Of a stretch of 64,000 nucleotides of DNA, positions 1-8,338 are shown piece by piece (position 1 is the first letter of the stretch; every line of letters begins with the position of its first letter). The position numbers and the translations under genes were made by a program. Source of the stretch: Demequina capsici (GTDB taxonomy: Bacteria > Actinomycetota > Actinomycetes > Actinomycetales > Demequinaceae); assembly GCF_032102965.1 (NCBI RefSeq), contig NZ_CP134880.1, positions 1 to 64,000 of the forward strand, in the 5' to 3' direction. Below the pieces are notes generated by a model. The model worked only from the letters and a program-made list of their open reading frames with translations. It searched no databases and had not been told where the DNA came from.

Positions 1-1
1 C

Positions 2-1672
2 CGCGTCGCGGAGGTGGGCGCCCGCTTCACCCTCGACGCCATGCCCGGCAAGCAGATGGCGATCGACGCCGACCTCAACTCCGGCCTGATCGACGAGGAC
101 ACCGCCCGTCAGCGCCGCGCCGACGTGGCCGCCGAGGCCGACTTCTACGGAGCCATGGACGGTGGCTCCAAGTTCGTCAAGGGCGACGCGATCGCGGGCA
201 TCATCATCACGATCATCAACCTGCTCGGCGGGTTCGGCGTGGGCATGCTGCAGATGGGCATGGACCCGGGCCAGGCGATCGAACGGTTCTCGCTCCTGAC
301 GATCGGCGACGGCCTCGTCTCGCAGATCCCCGCGCTGCTGCTGTCCGTCTCGACAGGCATCATCGTCACCCGCGCCACGGCGTCGGCCGACATGGGTACC
401 GCAGCCAGCGCGCAACTGACCCAGTCGCGGACCGCGCTGCTGATCGCCGGCGGTGCGGCGGTGGCGCTCGCGCTCGTGCCCGGCATGCCGAAGCCGCCGT
501 TCCTGGTGCTGGGCGTCGCGCTGCTGGCGATCGGGCAGCGGGTGGGTGCGAAGGAGAAGGCGCAGGCCGCCGAGCAGGCCAAGCCCGCCGCCGCGGCAGC
601 CGGACCCGGACCGGACTCGCCCGAGGCGATCATGGAGCAGATGCGCGTCCACGCGCTTGAGATCCAGCTGGCGCCGGACCTGGTGGACCTGGTGGGCGCC
701 GGCACCGACCAGGACCTGCTCGCGCGTGTCAAGGGTCTGCGTCGCAAGATCGCGATGGAGCTGGGTCTGGTGATCCCGCCGGTGCGCACCCGCGACTCGG
801 TGGACCTGCCGCGCTCCACCTATGTGGTGCGCATCGCGGGCGTGGAGGTCGCGCGAGGCGAGGCGCCCGTCGGCCGCCTGCTCGCTTTGGGCGACCACCT
901 CGAGTCGCTGGCGGGCGAGACCGTGCGGGAGCCGGTGTTCGGCCTGGCAGGCAAGTGGGTGCCGCTGCAGGCACGCGCGCAGGCGGAGCTGGCCGGCGCC
1001 ACGGTCGTGGACCGCGTGTCGGTGCTTGTCACGCACCTGGGCTCGATCATCACGGAGAACGCGCCGCGCCTGCTGACCCGGGAGGACGTGCGCGTGCTGG
1101 TGGACGGCGTCAAGCAGGTCAACCCTGCGGTCGTGGACGAGCTGGTGCCGACCCTGCTGTCGCTGGGCGAGGTCCAGCGGGTGCTGCAGGGGCTGCTGGC
1201 GGAGCGGGTGTCGATCCGCGACCTGTCACGCATCTTCGAGGGACTGACGCTGAGGGCCAAGCACTCGACGGACCCGGAGGGTCTGGTGGAGGCGGCGCGC
1301 ACGGCGCTCGGCCCGGCGGTCGCGGCGCCGTACGTGCAGGACGGCATCCTGCGGGTGGTCACGCTGGAGCCGCTGCTGGAGCAGCAGTTGGTGGAGGCCC
1401 GCCGCCCTGGCGACGACGGCATGCAGCTGGCGGTCGACCCGGACCGGTTGGAGCGGCTCATCCAAGGTGCCCGTCACCGGATCGACGAGGTCGAGCGGGC
1501 GGGTCACGAGGCCGTGGTGGTGTGCGCGCCGGTGCTCCGACCGGCGTTGCGTCGGACACTTGCGCTTGCCATGCCGCAGCTCCCTGTCCTTTCCTATTCA
1601 GAGGTGACGTGCGCGTCGGTGCAGGTCGAGAGCGTGGGAGTCGTGAGCGATGCCGCAGCGATTGCATCTTGA
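2..1672 (+). CDS. flhA: Flagellar export apparatus protein FlhA, 5' end cut by window
   Basis: FlhA is the large inner-membrane subunit of the flagellar type III export gate; its cytosolic domain docks substrate-chaperone complexes. About 556 residues are visible against a usual length near 690, so the first membrane segments lie before the window and the frame is open to base 2. The visible part begins in the conserved FHIPEP-family region (MPGKQMAIDADLNSG), continues through hydrophobic segments around residues 60-85, 100-125 and 145-180, then a charged Ala-rich linker and the long cytosolic domain. The last 23 bases overlap the next gene, which indicates an operon and translational coupling. 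Identification is secure. Confidence 0.96.
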   Translation, partial: RVAEVGARFTLDAMPGKQMAIDADLNSGLIDEDTARQRRADVAAEADFYGAMDGGSKFVKGDAIAGIIITIINLLGGFGVGMLQMGMDPGQAIERFSLLTIGDGLVSQIPALLLSVSTGIIVTRATASADMGTAASAQLTQSRTALLIAGGAAVALALVPGMPKPPFLVLGVALLAIGQRVGAKEKAQAAEQAKPAAAAAGPGPDSPEAIMEQMRVHALEIQLAPDLVDLVGAGTDQDLLARVKGLRRKIAMELGLVIPPVRTRDSVDLPRSTYVVRIAGVEVARGEAPVGRLLALGDHLESLAGETVREPVFGLAGKWVPLQARAQAELAGATVVDRVSVLVTHLGSIITENAPRLLTREDVRVLVDGVKQVNPAVVDELVPTLLSLGEVQRVLQGLLAERVSIRDLSRIFEGLTLRAKHSTDPEGLVEAARTALGPAVAAPYVQDGILRVVTLEPLLEQQLVEARRPGDDGMQLAVDPDRLERLIQGARHRIDEVERAGHEAVVVCAPVLRPALRRTLALAMPQLPVLSYSEVTCASVQVESVGVVSDAAAIAS

Positions 1673-3452
1673 GGGGTCCGACCCGCACGAGCTGCTGATG
1701 CGCGCGCGGGAGCAGTACGGCCCGCATGTGACGGTGGTGCGCGCCGAGCGTGTGCGCTCGGGGGGAGTGCTGGGCTTCTTCACGAAGGAGACGTACGAGC
1801 TCACGTTGGAGGTGCCCGACGCGGCGCTCGCGGTGGAGTCGGATCGTACGTCGGCAGGGTCGGAGCCGGGTGCGAGGCCGGGCGTCGGTGGCACGGGACA
1901 GGTCTTCCCCTCCTCATCTCAGTCGGCGGTCGCCGATCCGGAGTTGGCTCAAGAGATCGCCGATGCGCAGGCGCTTAGGGCCGAGATGTTCGGCATGGCC
2001 GTGCCGGAGGCGACTCTGGGCGCCGCGGCGGCTGCACAGGTCGGACCCACTGCGCGCGCAGCGTCGATCGCACCTGCTGCACCCGCCGTGTCGGTCGGGC
2101 CCGCCGTGTCGGTCGAGCGGACGCCCCTGGAGCCCGAGTTCGTGGAGCGGTTCGTGATCGAGTCGGGTACCGCTGCCGCGTTCGAGCGGGCGCTCGACGA
2201 GGCGATGCCGAGGATCTCGATCCCGGAGGTCGCTGCGTCTGCGCCGGAGCCGTCGGCCGTGGTGGGGCAGGTGTCCGAAGCGGCGCAGGCCTCCGTGGTG
2301 GGGCAGGCCTCGGTGGTGGGGCAGGCCTCCGAAGCTGCGCAGGTGTCCGCTTCCGCCAACACGCCGGCGGCCGAGGTCACGCCTTCGTCCGCGAGGACCG
2401 TGCGTGAGTACACGCCGGCTGCCTTTCCGGTGGCGGACAAGGCCACCGAGGTGGTGCTTCCGGTGCTGCGAGCCGAGCCTTCGGAAACGGAGGCGCAGGC
2501 GGCCGGCGCGGCGGCGTCCGCGCTCGCCGCTGAATCGCAGGTGGTGACCGAGTTGCCTGCCGGCGCTGAATCGCTCGCCGTCTCCGCTGAGCCGCAGGTC
2601 GTGGCGGACTCGCCTTCCGCCGCCAAGTCGCCTTCCGCCGCCGAGCTGCCTGCCGTCGTCGAGTCGCGCGCCGTGGCTTCGGCCCCGTCGTCCGTCGCCG
2701 CGCCTGTGGCGGCGCCCTCCACTGCACGTCAGGCGCCCGGTGTCGTGCTGCATCGGTGGGGTGTGCAGGCGGACATGGTGTCGACGGTGAGTGACGGGCC
2801 GACTGTCGCGGACCTGTTGGCGCTGGGCCTTCCCCCGCGTCTGCTCGGTGGATACCAGGTGCTCTCCGACCGTGTGCCGCTGCTCGAGGTGGTGGCGCGG
2901 CTCGGCGTGCCGACGCAGCGTCGGCTCGAGCCGGGCGAGCTGCTGGTCGTGGCGGGTCCGCCTGAGCGGGCGCTCGCGGTGGCGCGTCAGGTGACCGCTT
3001 GGATGGGGATGGCTGCGGAGTCGCTGGTGCTCGCCGGCGAGTGCGAGTCGATCCGGGGGCACGGCCGTCGCGTGCGGACCGAGGCTGCGGCGCGCTCCGC
3101 GCGGGTGCGTGCGGAGCAGGCCGCCAGGCAGGGTCAGCCGCTGGTGGTGGCCCTGGGGATCGCGCCGGGCCGTCGAGGCGCGATCGCGGCTGCGCCTCTG
3201 CTGGCCGCGTTCGAGGCCGACACGGCGTGGGCTGCGCTCGACGCTTCCGAGGCTCACGGCGCTGCCGCACTGCTGGAGCCGTTGGAGATCTCGGCGAGGC
3301 TGGACGGGATCGCGGCGGAAGGCGTGAGTCGAGCGGCTGCGCCGGCGGCGTTGCTCGACGCTTCGCTTCCGGTGGCGTGGATGGATGGGCTGCCGGCTTC
3401 TCCGGTGGTGTGGGCGGCACTGTTGGCCGAGCGGGTCGCGGACGCACGCTGA
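1650..3452 (+). CDS. FlhF-like protein with degenerate SRP-type GTPase domain
   Basis: This 600-residue protein starts inside the end of flhA. Residues 1-55 read like the FlhF N-terminus (EQYGPHVTVVRAERV followed by GGVLGFF). Residues 60-360 are a low-complexity Ala/Ser/Val/Glu linker with internal repeats such as ASVVGQ. Residues 380-600 follow the layout of an FlhF/SRP GTPase, but each nucleotide motif is worn: the P-loop position reads VAGPPERALAVA with no GKT, the DTAGR position reads GIAPGRR, and the TKLDE position reads SARLDG. FlhF normally sets flagellar position and number. Position after flhA and order of motifs support homology. Loss of GTP binding is an inference. It could act as a scaffold. 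Confidence 0.72.
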   Translation: MPQRLHLEGSDPHELLMRAREQYGPHVTVVRAERVRSGGVLGFFTKETYELTLEVPDAALAVESDRTSAGSEPGARPGVGGTGQVFPSSSQSAVADPELAQEIADAQALRAEMFGMAVPEATLGAAAAAQVGPTARAASIAPAAPAVSVGPAVSVERTPLEPEFVERFVIESGTAAAFERALDEAMPRISIPEVAASAPEPSAVVGQVSEAAQASVVGQASVVGQASEAAQVSASANTPAAEVTPSSARTVREYTPAAFPVADKATEVVLPVLRAEPSETEAQAAGAAASALAAESQVVTELPAGAESLAVSAEPQVVADSPSAAKSPSAAELPAVVESRAVASAPSSVAAPVAAPSTARQAPGVVLHRWGVQADMVSTVSDGPTVADLLALGLPPRLLGGYQVLSDRVPLLEVVARLGVPTQRRLEPGELLVVAGPPERALAVARQVTAWMGMAAESLVLAGECESIRGHGRRVRTEAAARSARVRAEQAARQGQPLVVALGIAPGRRGAIAAAPLLAAFEADTAWAALDASEAHGAAALLEPLEISARLDGIAAEGVSRAAAPAALLDASLPVAWMDGLPASPVVWAALLAERVADAR

Positions 3453-3518
3453 GTCACGTGTCTGGCGGAGCGGATCGCACAGCGGCGAAGGCGGGCGGTC
3501 GCTCTGCGGTCACGTGGT

Positions 3519-3612
3519 GTTCGCCTCCGTGGGTGACGATCCCGTCGCGGCGCGTTCGGCCCGGTGGGTGACGTTGTCGTCACGCCGCGTTCGCCTCGCT
3601 CGGTGACGATCT
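3519..3612. repeat. Three imperfect 35-bp direct repeats at the 3' end of the HNH gene
   Basis: Three head-to-tail copies start at 3519, 3554 and 3589, each beginning GTTCG and containing GGTGACG. The third copy runs into the last codons of the minus-strand HNH gene, which stops at 3580. The repeats fill most of the gap between two convergent genes. Their role is unknown. Confidence 0.6.
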
Positions 3613-5058
3613 CGCCGTGTCGATGCGTGCGCGCCCACCAAGGATCGGCTCGCGTGTGGCGTCGATGTGGCGAGGCGGTATGAACCACACTCTCTGACGG
3701 CGCACCTCGATTCCCCATCCGTCTCGGTGCACGTCGTGATGACATCGGACGCAGAGCAGCACGCCGTTCGACAGGTCCGTCGGCCCTGAATCTCGTTCCC
3801 ACCAGGCGATATGGTGGGCCTCGCACCAGCTTGGCGGAGCATGGCAGCGTGCGCAGCCGCCGTCTCGTTCGACGAGCGCAAGCCGTTGGGCCTGGGTGAA
3901 CAGCCGTCGTCGACGCCCCCAGTCGAGGACCTCTCCGTCGGTGCCGAGGACCGCTGGGATGACCTCGGCGTCGGCCGCCATCTGGCGGGCAGCGGTGATG
4001 CTGACGGGCGTCTCCGAGCCGTCGATCTCGGCGAGGCCGTCGTTGCCGCGCAGGTCGTCGAGGGACATGCGCACGACGACGGTGGTCTTCACTCCGTCGT
4101 GGCCGGAGTTGCACCCTTGTGCGTGGCGTGCGAGCCACACGACGGCATCGGCCCGGAGCTGCGGTGCGGTGGCGTCGCCAGCGGGGCCCGACGACGCGGG
4201 GCTTGACGACGCGGGGCTTGACGGTGCAGGGCCCGACGACGCGGTTGACTGCGATGCCGAGGCGGCGGCTGACGTGTCCGCGTGTGACGTGTGCTGCGAG
4301 TCGCGTCGACGCTGGAAGGCGTCCCGGACATACGCGTCGATCATGGTGCGAACGGGTGCAGCCGACACGGGATCGAGCCGTGCTGTCAGGGTCACCATTC
4401 CGTCGGGCTCGACGCGGAGGGTCGCAGAGCGTTCGGCGTACTGCTGCTCCTCCTTGCGTGCGAGATCGGCGGGGCGCACCCGCGCTTCGGCGAAGGCGAT
4501 GAGTCGCCGCACCTTGGTGAGCGGCAGCCCGACCGCCTTGCTGACCACCTCCCGTTCCCACTGGGCGAGCGCCCGACTGTCGAGCGCGTCGGCCGTGCGT
4601 GCGAGCGCGTCCGCGAGCAGGGCGCCCGCATCCACGGACAGTCGACCGGCGCGAAGGGTGGACGCGAGGAAGGGGAACTGTGGTTCGAGGGGCTCCGAGG
4701 TGCAGCGAGCGGACGCGGCGACAGGATCGACCTCCCGAGACTGCGCGTCGCGGGCAAGCACCTGGCCCACGCGCATCAGCCTGTTCGCCTCGGCCTGGCT
4801 GCTGCCGGACGCCGCCGCGACGAGCGCCTGCGGACTCCGATGGCCCTCGCGGCGCGCGAGCCCGGGCATGCCGTCGGCCGGCTCGGACCTGCGGGCGATC
4901 TCCGCCGCCACCCGCGCGAGGAGCATGTCGGCCTCGCGTCGCATCACCACTGCGCGGCTCTGCAGAGCGAGCAGCTCGGGGCGGGGCAGGGAGGTGAGGT
5001 CGGGGATGTTCGCACGCAGCGCCGCGCCGTCGGGGAGCTCGGCGGCTGTCTGCGTCAT
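3580..5058 (-). CDS. DUF222 / 13E12-type HNH endonuclease
   Basis: This is a 492-residue protein with an N-terminal DUF222 region (Ala/Arg-rich helices, about 15-260), a Ser/Pro/Ala linker (SSGPAPSSPASSSPASSG), and a C-terminal HNH nuclease domain near 410-475. The metal and catalytic residues are visible as CARCHAPPSWCEAHHI and LCVRCHHDVHRDGW. The 13E12 family is multicopy in actinobacteria and is thought to be mobile, but its activity is largely uncharacterised. It lies on the opposite strand between two flagellar-linked genes (the FlhF-like gene and csrA), so it looks like an insertion into that cluster. Family assignment is strong; cellular role is unknown. Confidence 0.88.
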   Translation of the reverse strand: MTQTAAELPDGAALRANIPDLTSLPRPELLALQSRAVVMRREADMLLARVAAEIARRSEPADGMPGLARREGHRSPQALVAAASGSSQAEANRLMRVGQVLARDAQSREVDPVAASARCTSEPLEPQFPFLASTLRAGRLSVDAGALLADALARTADALDSRALAQWEREVVSKAVGLPLTKVRRLIAFAEARVRPADLARKEEQQYAERSATLRVEPDGMVTLTARLDPVSAAPVRTMIDAYVRDAFQRRRDSQHTSHADTSAAASASQSTASSGPAPSSPASSSPASSGPAGDATAPQLRADAVVWLARHAQGCNSGHDGVKTTVVVRMSLDDLRGNDGLAEIDGSETPVSITAARQMAADAEVIPAVLGTDGEVLDWGRRRRLFTQAQRLALVERDGGCARCHAPPSWCEAHHIAWWERDSGPTDLSNGVLLCVRCHHDVHRDGWGIEVRRQRVWFIPPRHIDATREPILGGRARIDTARSSPSEANAA

Positions 5059-5303
5059 GACTCCATCCCATCATCAGGGTCTGACAAATGGGGCATATCG
5101 GAAAGCGGCGCGTGGTTGAGCTGACCGCGGTCCTGAGGCGTGCGCGTGCGAGTGGAACAGGCTCAGGGGCGGTGCCGGGTGTCGTGCGCGATCCCCGCGG
5201 CCCCGGACGGGCCACGCTTCGTCGGCGGCGTCGAGGGGCGCCATGCGCGCGTGTCGGGCGCGGGGGCGTCCCGCACGTGGTGCGCACCGGTTAGTCTCGT
5301 CCC

Positions 5304-5612
5304 ATGCTCGTCCTCTCGCGCCGCGTCGGCGAACGCCTGGTCATCGGGAAGGACATCGTCGTGTCGATCATCGATGTCCGCTCCGATGGTGTGCGCATCG
5401 GCATCGACGCTCCCCGTGAGGTGCGGGTGACGCGCGCGGAGATCCTCGAGGCGGTCGAGCGTCAGAACGCCGAGGCTGCCGCGATGGACGACAGCGCGGT
5501 GGAGGCGCTCAAGAGGATCGCGCCGCCGCAGCAGCCGCAGCAGCCGCCGCAGCAGCCGCCGCCGCCGCAGCCGCAGCCGCATGCCGACGCGGCAGGTGCC
5601 GACGCCGTCTGA
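5304..5612 (+). CDS. csrA: Carbon storage regulator CsrA with Pro/Gln tail
   Basis: CsrA is a small RNA-binding dimer that blocks translation by covering GGA-containing ribosome binding sites; in many flagellates it controls flagellin mRNA with FliW. Residues 1-60 fit the family well (MLVLSRRVGERLVIG, then IGIDAPREVRVTRAEI). The protein is 102 residues, longer than the usual 60-80, because residues 74-95 form a Pro/Gln run encoded by CAG/CCG trinucleotides. Such a run can expand or contract by slippage. The gene lies alone on the plus strand after the HNH insertion. The 245-base gap before it (5059-5303) shows no gene. Confidence 0.95.
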   Translation: MLVLSRRVGERLVIGKDIVVSIIDVRSDGVRIGIDAPREVRVTRAEILEAVERQNAEAAAMDDSAVEALKRIAPPQQPQQPPQQPPPPQPQPHADAAGADAV

Positions 5613-5671
5613 GCCTCCCTCGGCTGCTGGGGACATTTCGCGCCTCAGTTGTTGCGAAAATCGGGACCTTG

Positions 5672-5690
5672 GTAGGTAAGGGTCGCCTCA
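5672..5690 (+). promoter_or_regulatory. DtxR/IdeR-type iron box upstream of feoA
   Basis: GTAGGTAAGGGTCGCCTCA agrees with the actinobacterial iron box (TTAGGTTAGGCTAACCTAA) at 13 of 19 positions. It lies just upstream of a -10-like TAGCCT at 5701-5706. Repression by an iron-loaded DtxR/IdeR protein is the expected role; the match is partial. Confidence 0.5.
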
Positions 5691-5706
5691 CCCATTGATC
5701 TAGCCT

Positions 5707-5964
5707 GTGCTCGTGACACTCGCTGACCTGCCCCGCGGAGCGCAAGCGCGGGTGCGCGCCGTGAGCGCGGAGGCGGACGCGGCCCTCCGCCTGCGCGAGA
5801 TGGGCCTGCGCCCCGGGACGCTCGTCAGGGTCGTGGGCATCGCGGCGGCGGGAGCGCGGGTCGTCGGAATCGGGGCGGCACGGATCGCGGTCGACCTGCA
5901 GACGGCCCGATGCGTGGGCGTCGAGCCGGTGCCTGACGCTCTGACGTCGGCGGCCCACGCATGA
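5707..5964 (+). CDS. feoA: Ferrous iron transport protein A
   Basis: FeoA is a small SH3-like cytosolic protein that supports the FeoB iron channel. The 85-residue product has the family pattern: a start region like TLADLPRG, then LRLREMGLRPG and RVVGIAAAGARVV, ending in a beta strand. It overlaps feoB by 4 bases (ATGA). No Shine-Dalgarno is seen. A TAGCCT element at 5701-5706 lies 6 bases before a second in-frame GTG at 5713, so a leaderless start there (giving MTLADLPRG) is a good alternative. The iron box at 5672-5690 suggests iron repression. Confidence 0.9.
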   Translation: MLVTLADLPRGAQARVRAVSAEADAALRLREMGLRPGTLVRVVGIAAAGARVVGIGAARIAVDLQTARCVGVEPVPDALTSAAHA

Positions 5965-7883
5965 GTGGCGCGAACCACTGCGCCCCGGGCGGCCCCCACC
6001 CCACCCCCACGATTGCGCCCCGCGTGATGCTCGTCGGCAACCCGAACGTGGGCAAGTCGACGCTGTTCAACACGCTCACAGGCGCGCGCCAGCATGTGGT
6101 GAATGCGCCTGGCACGACGATCGCCGTGGCGGAGGGCACGTGGCGTTGCGGGACGATGGATGTCTCGCTGGTGGACCTGCCGGGCACCTACAGCCTGATC
6201 GCGCGTTCGCCGGATGAGCAGGTCGCGACGGATGCGGTGGCGCAGGGCGAGGGTCACGTGCACGTGGTGGTGCTGGACGCGACGGCGCTGAGCCGGTCGC
6301 TCTACCTGCTGGCGCAGCTGGCGGTGACGGGCGCGCCGGCGGTCGCTGCGGTCACCATGACGGATCTCGCCGCGCTGCGTGGCCTCAGCCCGGACCTGGC
6401 GGTGCTCGGCAGGGTGCTGGGGGTGCCCGTCGTCGCGGTGAACGGCCGTACGGGCGAGGGCTCGGAGGCTCTGGCGCATGCGGTGCACAGGTCCCTGGAG
6501 CGCCCGCGGACGGTGCGCGGTCTGCCGAGCGTGGTGGAGGACGACGCGACGCTCACCTCCGAGCTGGAACGCGCGCAGGTGCTGTTCGACTGGGTGGAGG
6601 ACGTGGTGGACCAGGTGCTTCCCACGGTGGAGGCGCGGTCGACCGTGTCGGACACGCTCGACCGTGTGCTGCTGAGCCCGTGGGCGGGGATCCCGGTGTT
6701 CGGCCTGGTGGTGTGGGCGGTCTTCGAGCTGACGACCGTGCTGGCTGCTCCGTTGATGAGCGTCATGTCGGGGTTCGTCGACGGGCCGGTGACGGTGGGC
6801 GTCCAGGCGCTGCTGGAGGCGGTGGCGGCGCCGGCATGGTGGCAGTCGTTCCTGGTGGGAGGCGTGCTGGCGGGAATCTCGGCCGTGGTGTCGTTCATCC
6901 CGCTGATGGCGTTGATGTTCGCGGCGATCAGCGCGCTCGAGGCCTCCGGCTACCTGGCGAGGGTGGCGGTGGTGGCGGACAAGGCCCTGCGAAGCATCGG
7001 CCTGGACGGTCGAGCGATGCTGCCGCTGATCGTGGGTTTCGGCTGCAACGTCCCGGCCCTGTCGGCCACGTCGGTCCTGCCGCATGCGCGCCAGCGCCTG
7101 CTCGCGGGGATGCTGGTGCCGCTGACGTCGTGCACGGCGCGCCTGGCCGTCTATCTGGTGCTGGCGCAGACGTTCTTCCCGCGCAATGCGGGCACGGTCG
7201 TGTTCGGCATGTACGTGGCGTCGGTGGTGCTGGTGGTCGCGGGGGGTCTGCTCGCGAGGACGACGGTGATGCGTGACCTGGTCCCCCAGTCGCTCGTGAT
7301 CGCGCTGCCGGACTACCAGTGGCCGCATCTGCGCACGTTGGGCAGGTCGGTGTGGTCCCGCGTGGTGTCGTTCGTCCGCAAGGCGGGCACCGTGATCCTG
7401 ATGGCGGTGATCGCGCTGTGGGTGCTCCAGGCGATCCCGGTCCGTGGGGGTCACAGCGTGGCCGACGTGCCGGTCGAGGACTCGGTGTACGGCGTGGTCT
7501 CGCAGGGCGTCGCACCGGTGCTCGCGCCGATGGGCCTGGACGACTGGCGCATCGCCGCGTCGCTCGTGACGGGGGTGGCGGCGAAGGAGGCCGTGGTCGG
7601 CGCGCTCGCGCAGTCGTATGCGATCGACAGCACCACGGCGACGGGGGTGGTGGCGCTGCGCGATGAGGTGCGTGCCACCGTCACGGAGACGTCGGGCGGG
7701 CATCCCGAGGCGGCGTCGCTTGCGCTGATGCTGTTCGTGCTGGCCTACCTCCCGTGCCTGGCCACGCTGGCGGAGCAGCGCCGCCTCTACGGCTGGAGGT
7801 GGACGACGGGTGCGGCCGCCACGTCGTTCACCGGCGCCTACGTCCTGGCCACGCTGGTCTTCCAGATCGGGAGCAGGCTGTGA
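5961..7883 (+). CDS. feoB: Ferrous iron transporter FeoB
   Basis: FeoB is the inner-membrane Fe(II) channel with an N-terminal G domain. The 640-residue protein shows G1 GNPNVGKST at about residues 26-34, the switch I region PGTTI, and the G3 motif LVDLPGTYSL, followed by Gate-type membrane segments. One core segment carries GFGCNVPALSAT and another carries PLTSCTARLAVY, which are FeoB signature regions. The gene overlaps feoA by 4 bases, and its stop overlaps the GTG start of the next Cys-rich gene. The order feoA-feoB-feoC on one transcript is typical. Confidence 0.96.
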   Translation: MSGANHCAPGGPHPTPTIAPRVMLVGNPNVGKSTLFNTLTGARQHVVNAPGTTIAVAEGTWRCGTMDVSLVDLPGTYSLIARSPDEQVATDAVAQGEGHVHVVVLDATALSRSLYLLAQLAVTGAPAVAAVTMTDLAALRGLSPDLAVLGRVLGVPVVAVNGRTGEGSEALAHAVHRSLERPRTVRGLPSVVEDDATLTSELERAQVLFDWVEDVVDQVLPTVEARSTVSDTLDRVLLSPWAGIPVFGLVVWAVFELTTVLAAPLMSVMSGFVDGPVTVGVQALLEAVAAPAWWQSFLVGGVLAGISAVVSFIPLMALMFAAISALEASGYLARVAVVADKALRSIGLDGRAMLPLIVGFGCNVPALSATSVLPHARQRLLAGMLVPLTSCTARLAVYLVLAQTFFPRNAGTVVFGMYVASVVLVVAGGLLARTTVMRDLVPQSLVIALPDYQWPHLRTLGRSVWSRVVSFVRKAGTVILMAVIALWVLQAIPVRGGHSVADVPVEDSVYGVVSQGVAPVLAPMGLDDWRIAASLVTGVAAKEAVVGALAQSYAIDSTTATGVVALRDEVRATVTETSGGHPEAASLALMLFVLAYLPCLATLAEQRRLYGWRWTTGAAATSFTGAYVLATLVFQIGSRL

Positions 7884-8176
7884 GCGCGCGCGCGGAGGCC
7901 GCGTCGTCAGGCCCGCTACGCGGCACCGTCACGACGCGTGGCACCGGCCCGGCGCGTGGAAGCGGCCGGATCTTCGGCTCGGTGGTGGCGCTGCTCGGAC
8001 GGGGGTTCACGCCGCGCGCGGCGGCGCGCGAGCTGGGGATCCGCGAGGACCTGGCCGATGCCGTCGCGGCGGAGGCCGAGCGGTTGGGGCTCGTCGTCTC
8101 CGCAGGCACGGCGTGCGGCACCGGCTGCACTCCTGGCGCGAGGATCGCGTGCGCCGGCTGCCCCCTGGCGCGCTGA
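7880..8176 (+). CDS. FeoC-like Cys-rich winged-helix protein
   Basis: This small protein of 98 residues has a GTG start that overlaps the feoB stop (GTGA). Residues 35-75 look like a short helix-turn-helix (LLGRGFTPRAAARELGIRED, then LADAVAAEAERLG). The C-terminus holds four cysteines spaced CGTGC and CAGC, which fits the iron-sulfur-binding tail of FeoC proteins. FeoC is thought to regulate or stabilise FeoB. Coupling to feoB and the Cys pattern support the call; sequence likeness outside these features is weak. Confidence 0.72.
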   Translation: MSARAEAASSGPLRGTVTTRGTGPARGSGRIFGSVVALLGRGFTPRAAARELGIREDLADAVAAEAERLGLVVSAGTACGTGCTPGARIACAGCPLAR

Positions 8177-8261
8177 CGACCAGCGCGCGCCAGCCGGCCC
8201 GCCCCGCGCACCTGGCCGCGCTCCCGGCTCAGGCCGTTCGGCGTCGTCCCGTCACCGACTG

Positions 8262-8289
8262 CTCACCAACACGCGCCCCCGGCCGATGA
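8262..8289 (+). promoter_or_regulatory. Sigma-28-like (flagellar) promoter before cheA
   Basis: CTCAC at 8262-8266, a 15-base spacer, then GCCGATGA at 8282-8289. This matches the known flagellar sigma promoter (TAAA-N15-GCCGATAA) closely in the -10 and exactly in spacing. The same pattern precedes three receptor genes in this window. It lies about 50 bases before the cheA start. Confidence 0.66.
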
Positions 8290-8338
8290 GTCCCGTGACA
8301 AGGCGAAGGATCGCCAGACACGTGACGGGAGCGTACCG

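Noticed and set aside
1949..2722. Long minus-strand frames inside the FlhF-like gene
   Set aside because: The plus-strand frame is anchored by a clear FlhF-like N-terminus and C-terminal homology. The opposite frames are Ala- or Arg-rich shadows of a GC-rich repetitive linker.
3896..5119. Long plus-strand frames opposite the HNH gene
   Set aside because: The minus strand encodes a complete DUF222-HNH protein with intact metal motifs; the plus-strand products have no recognisable motif.
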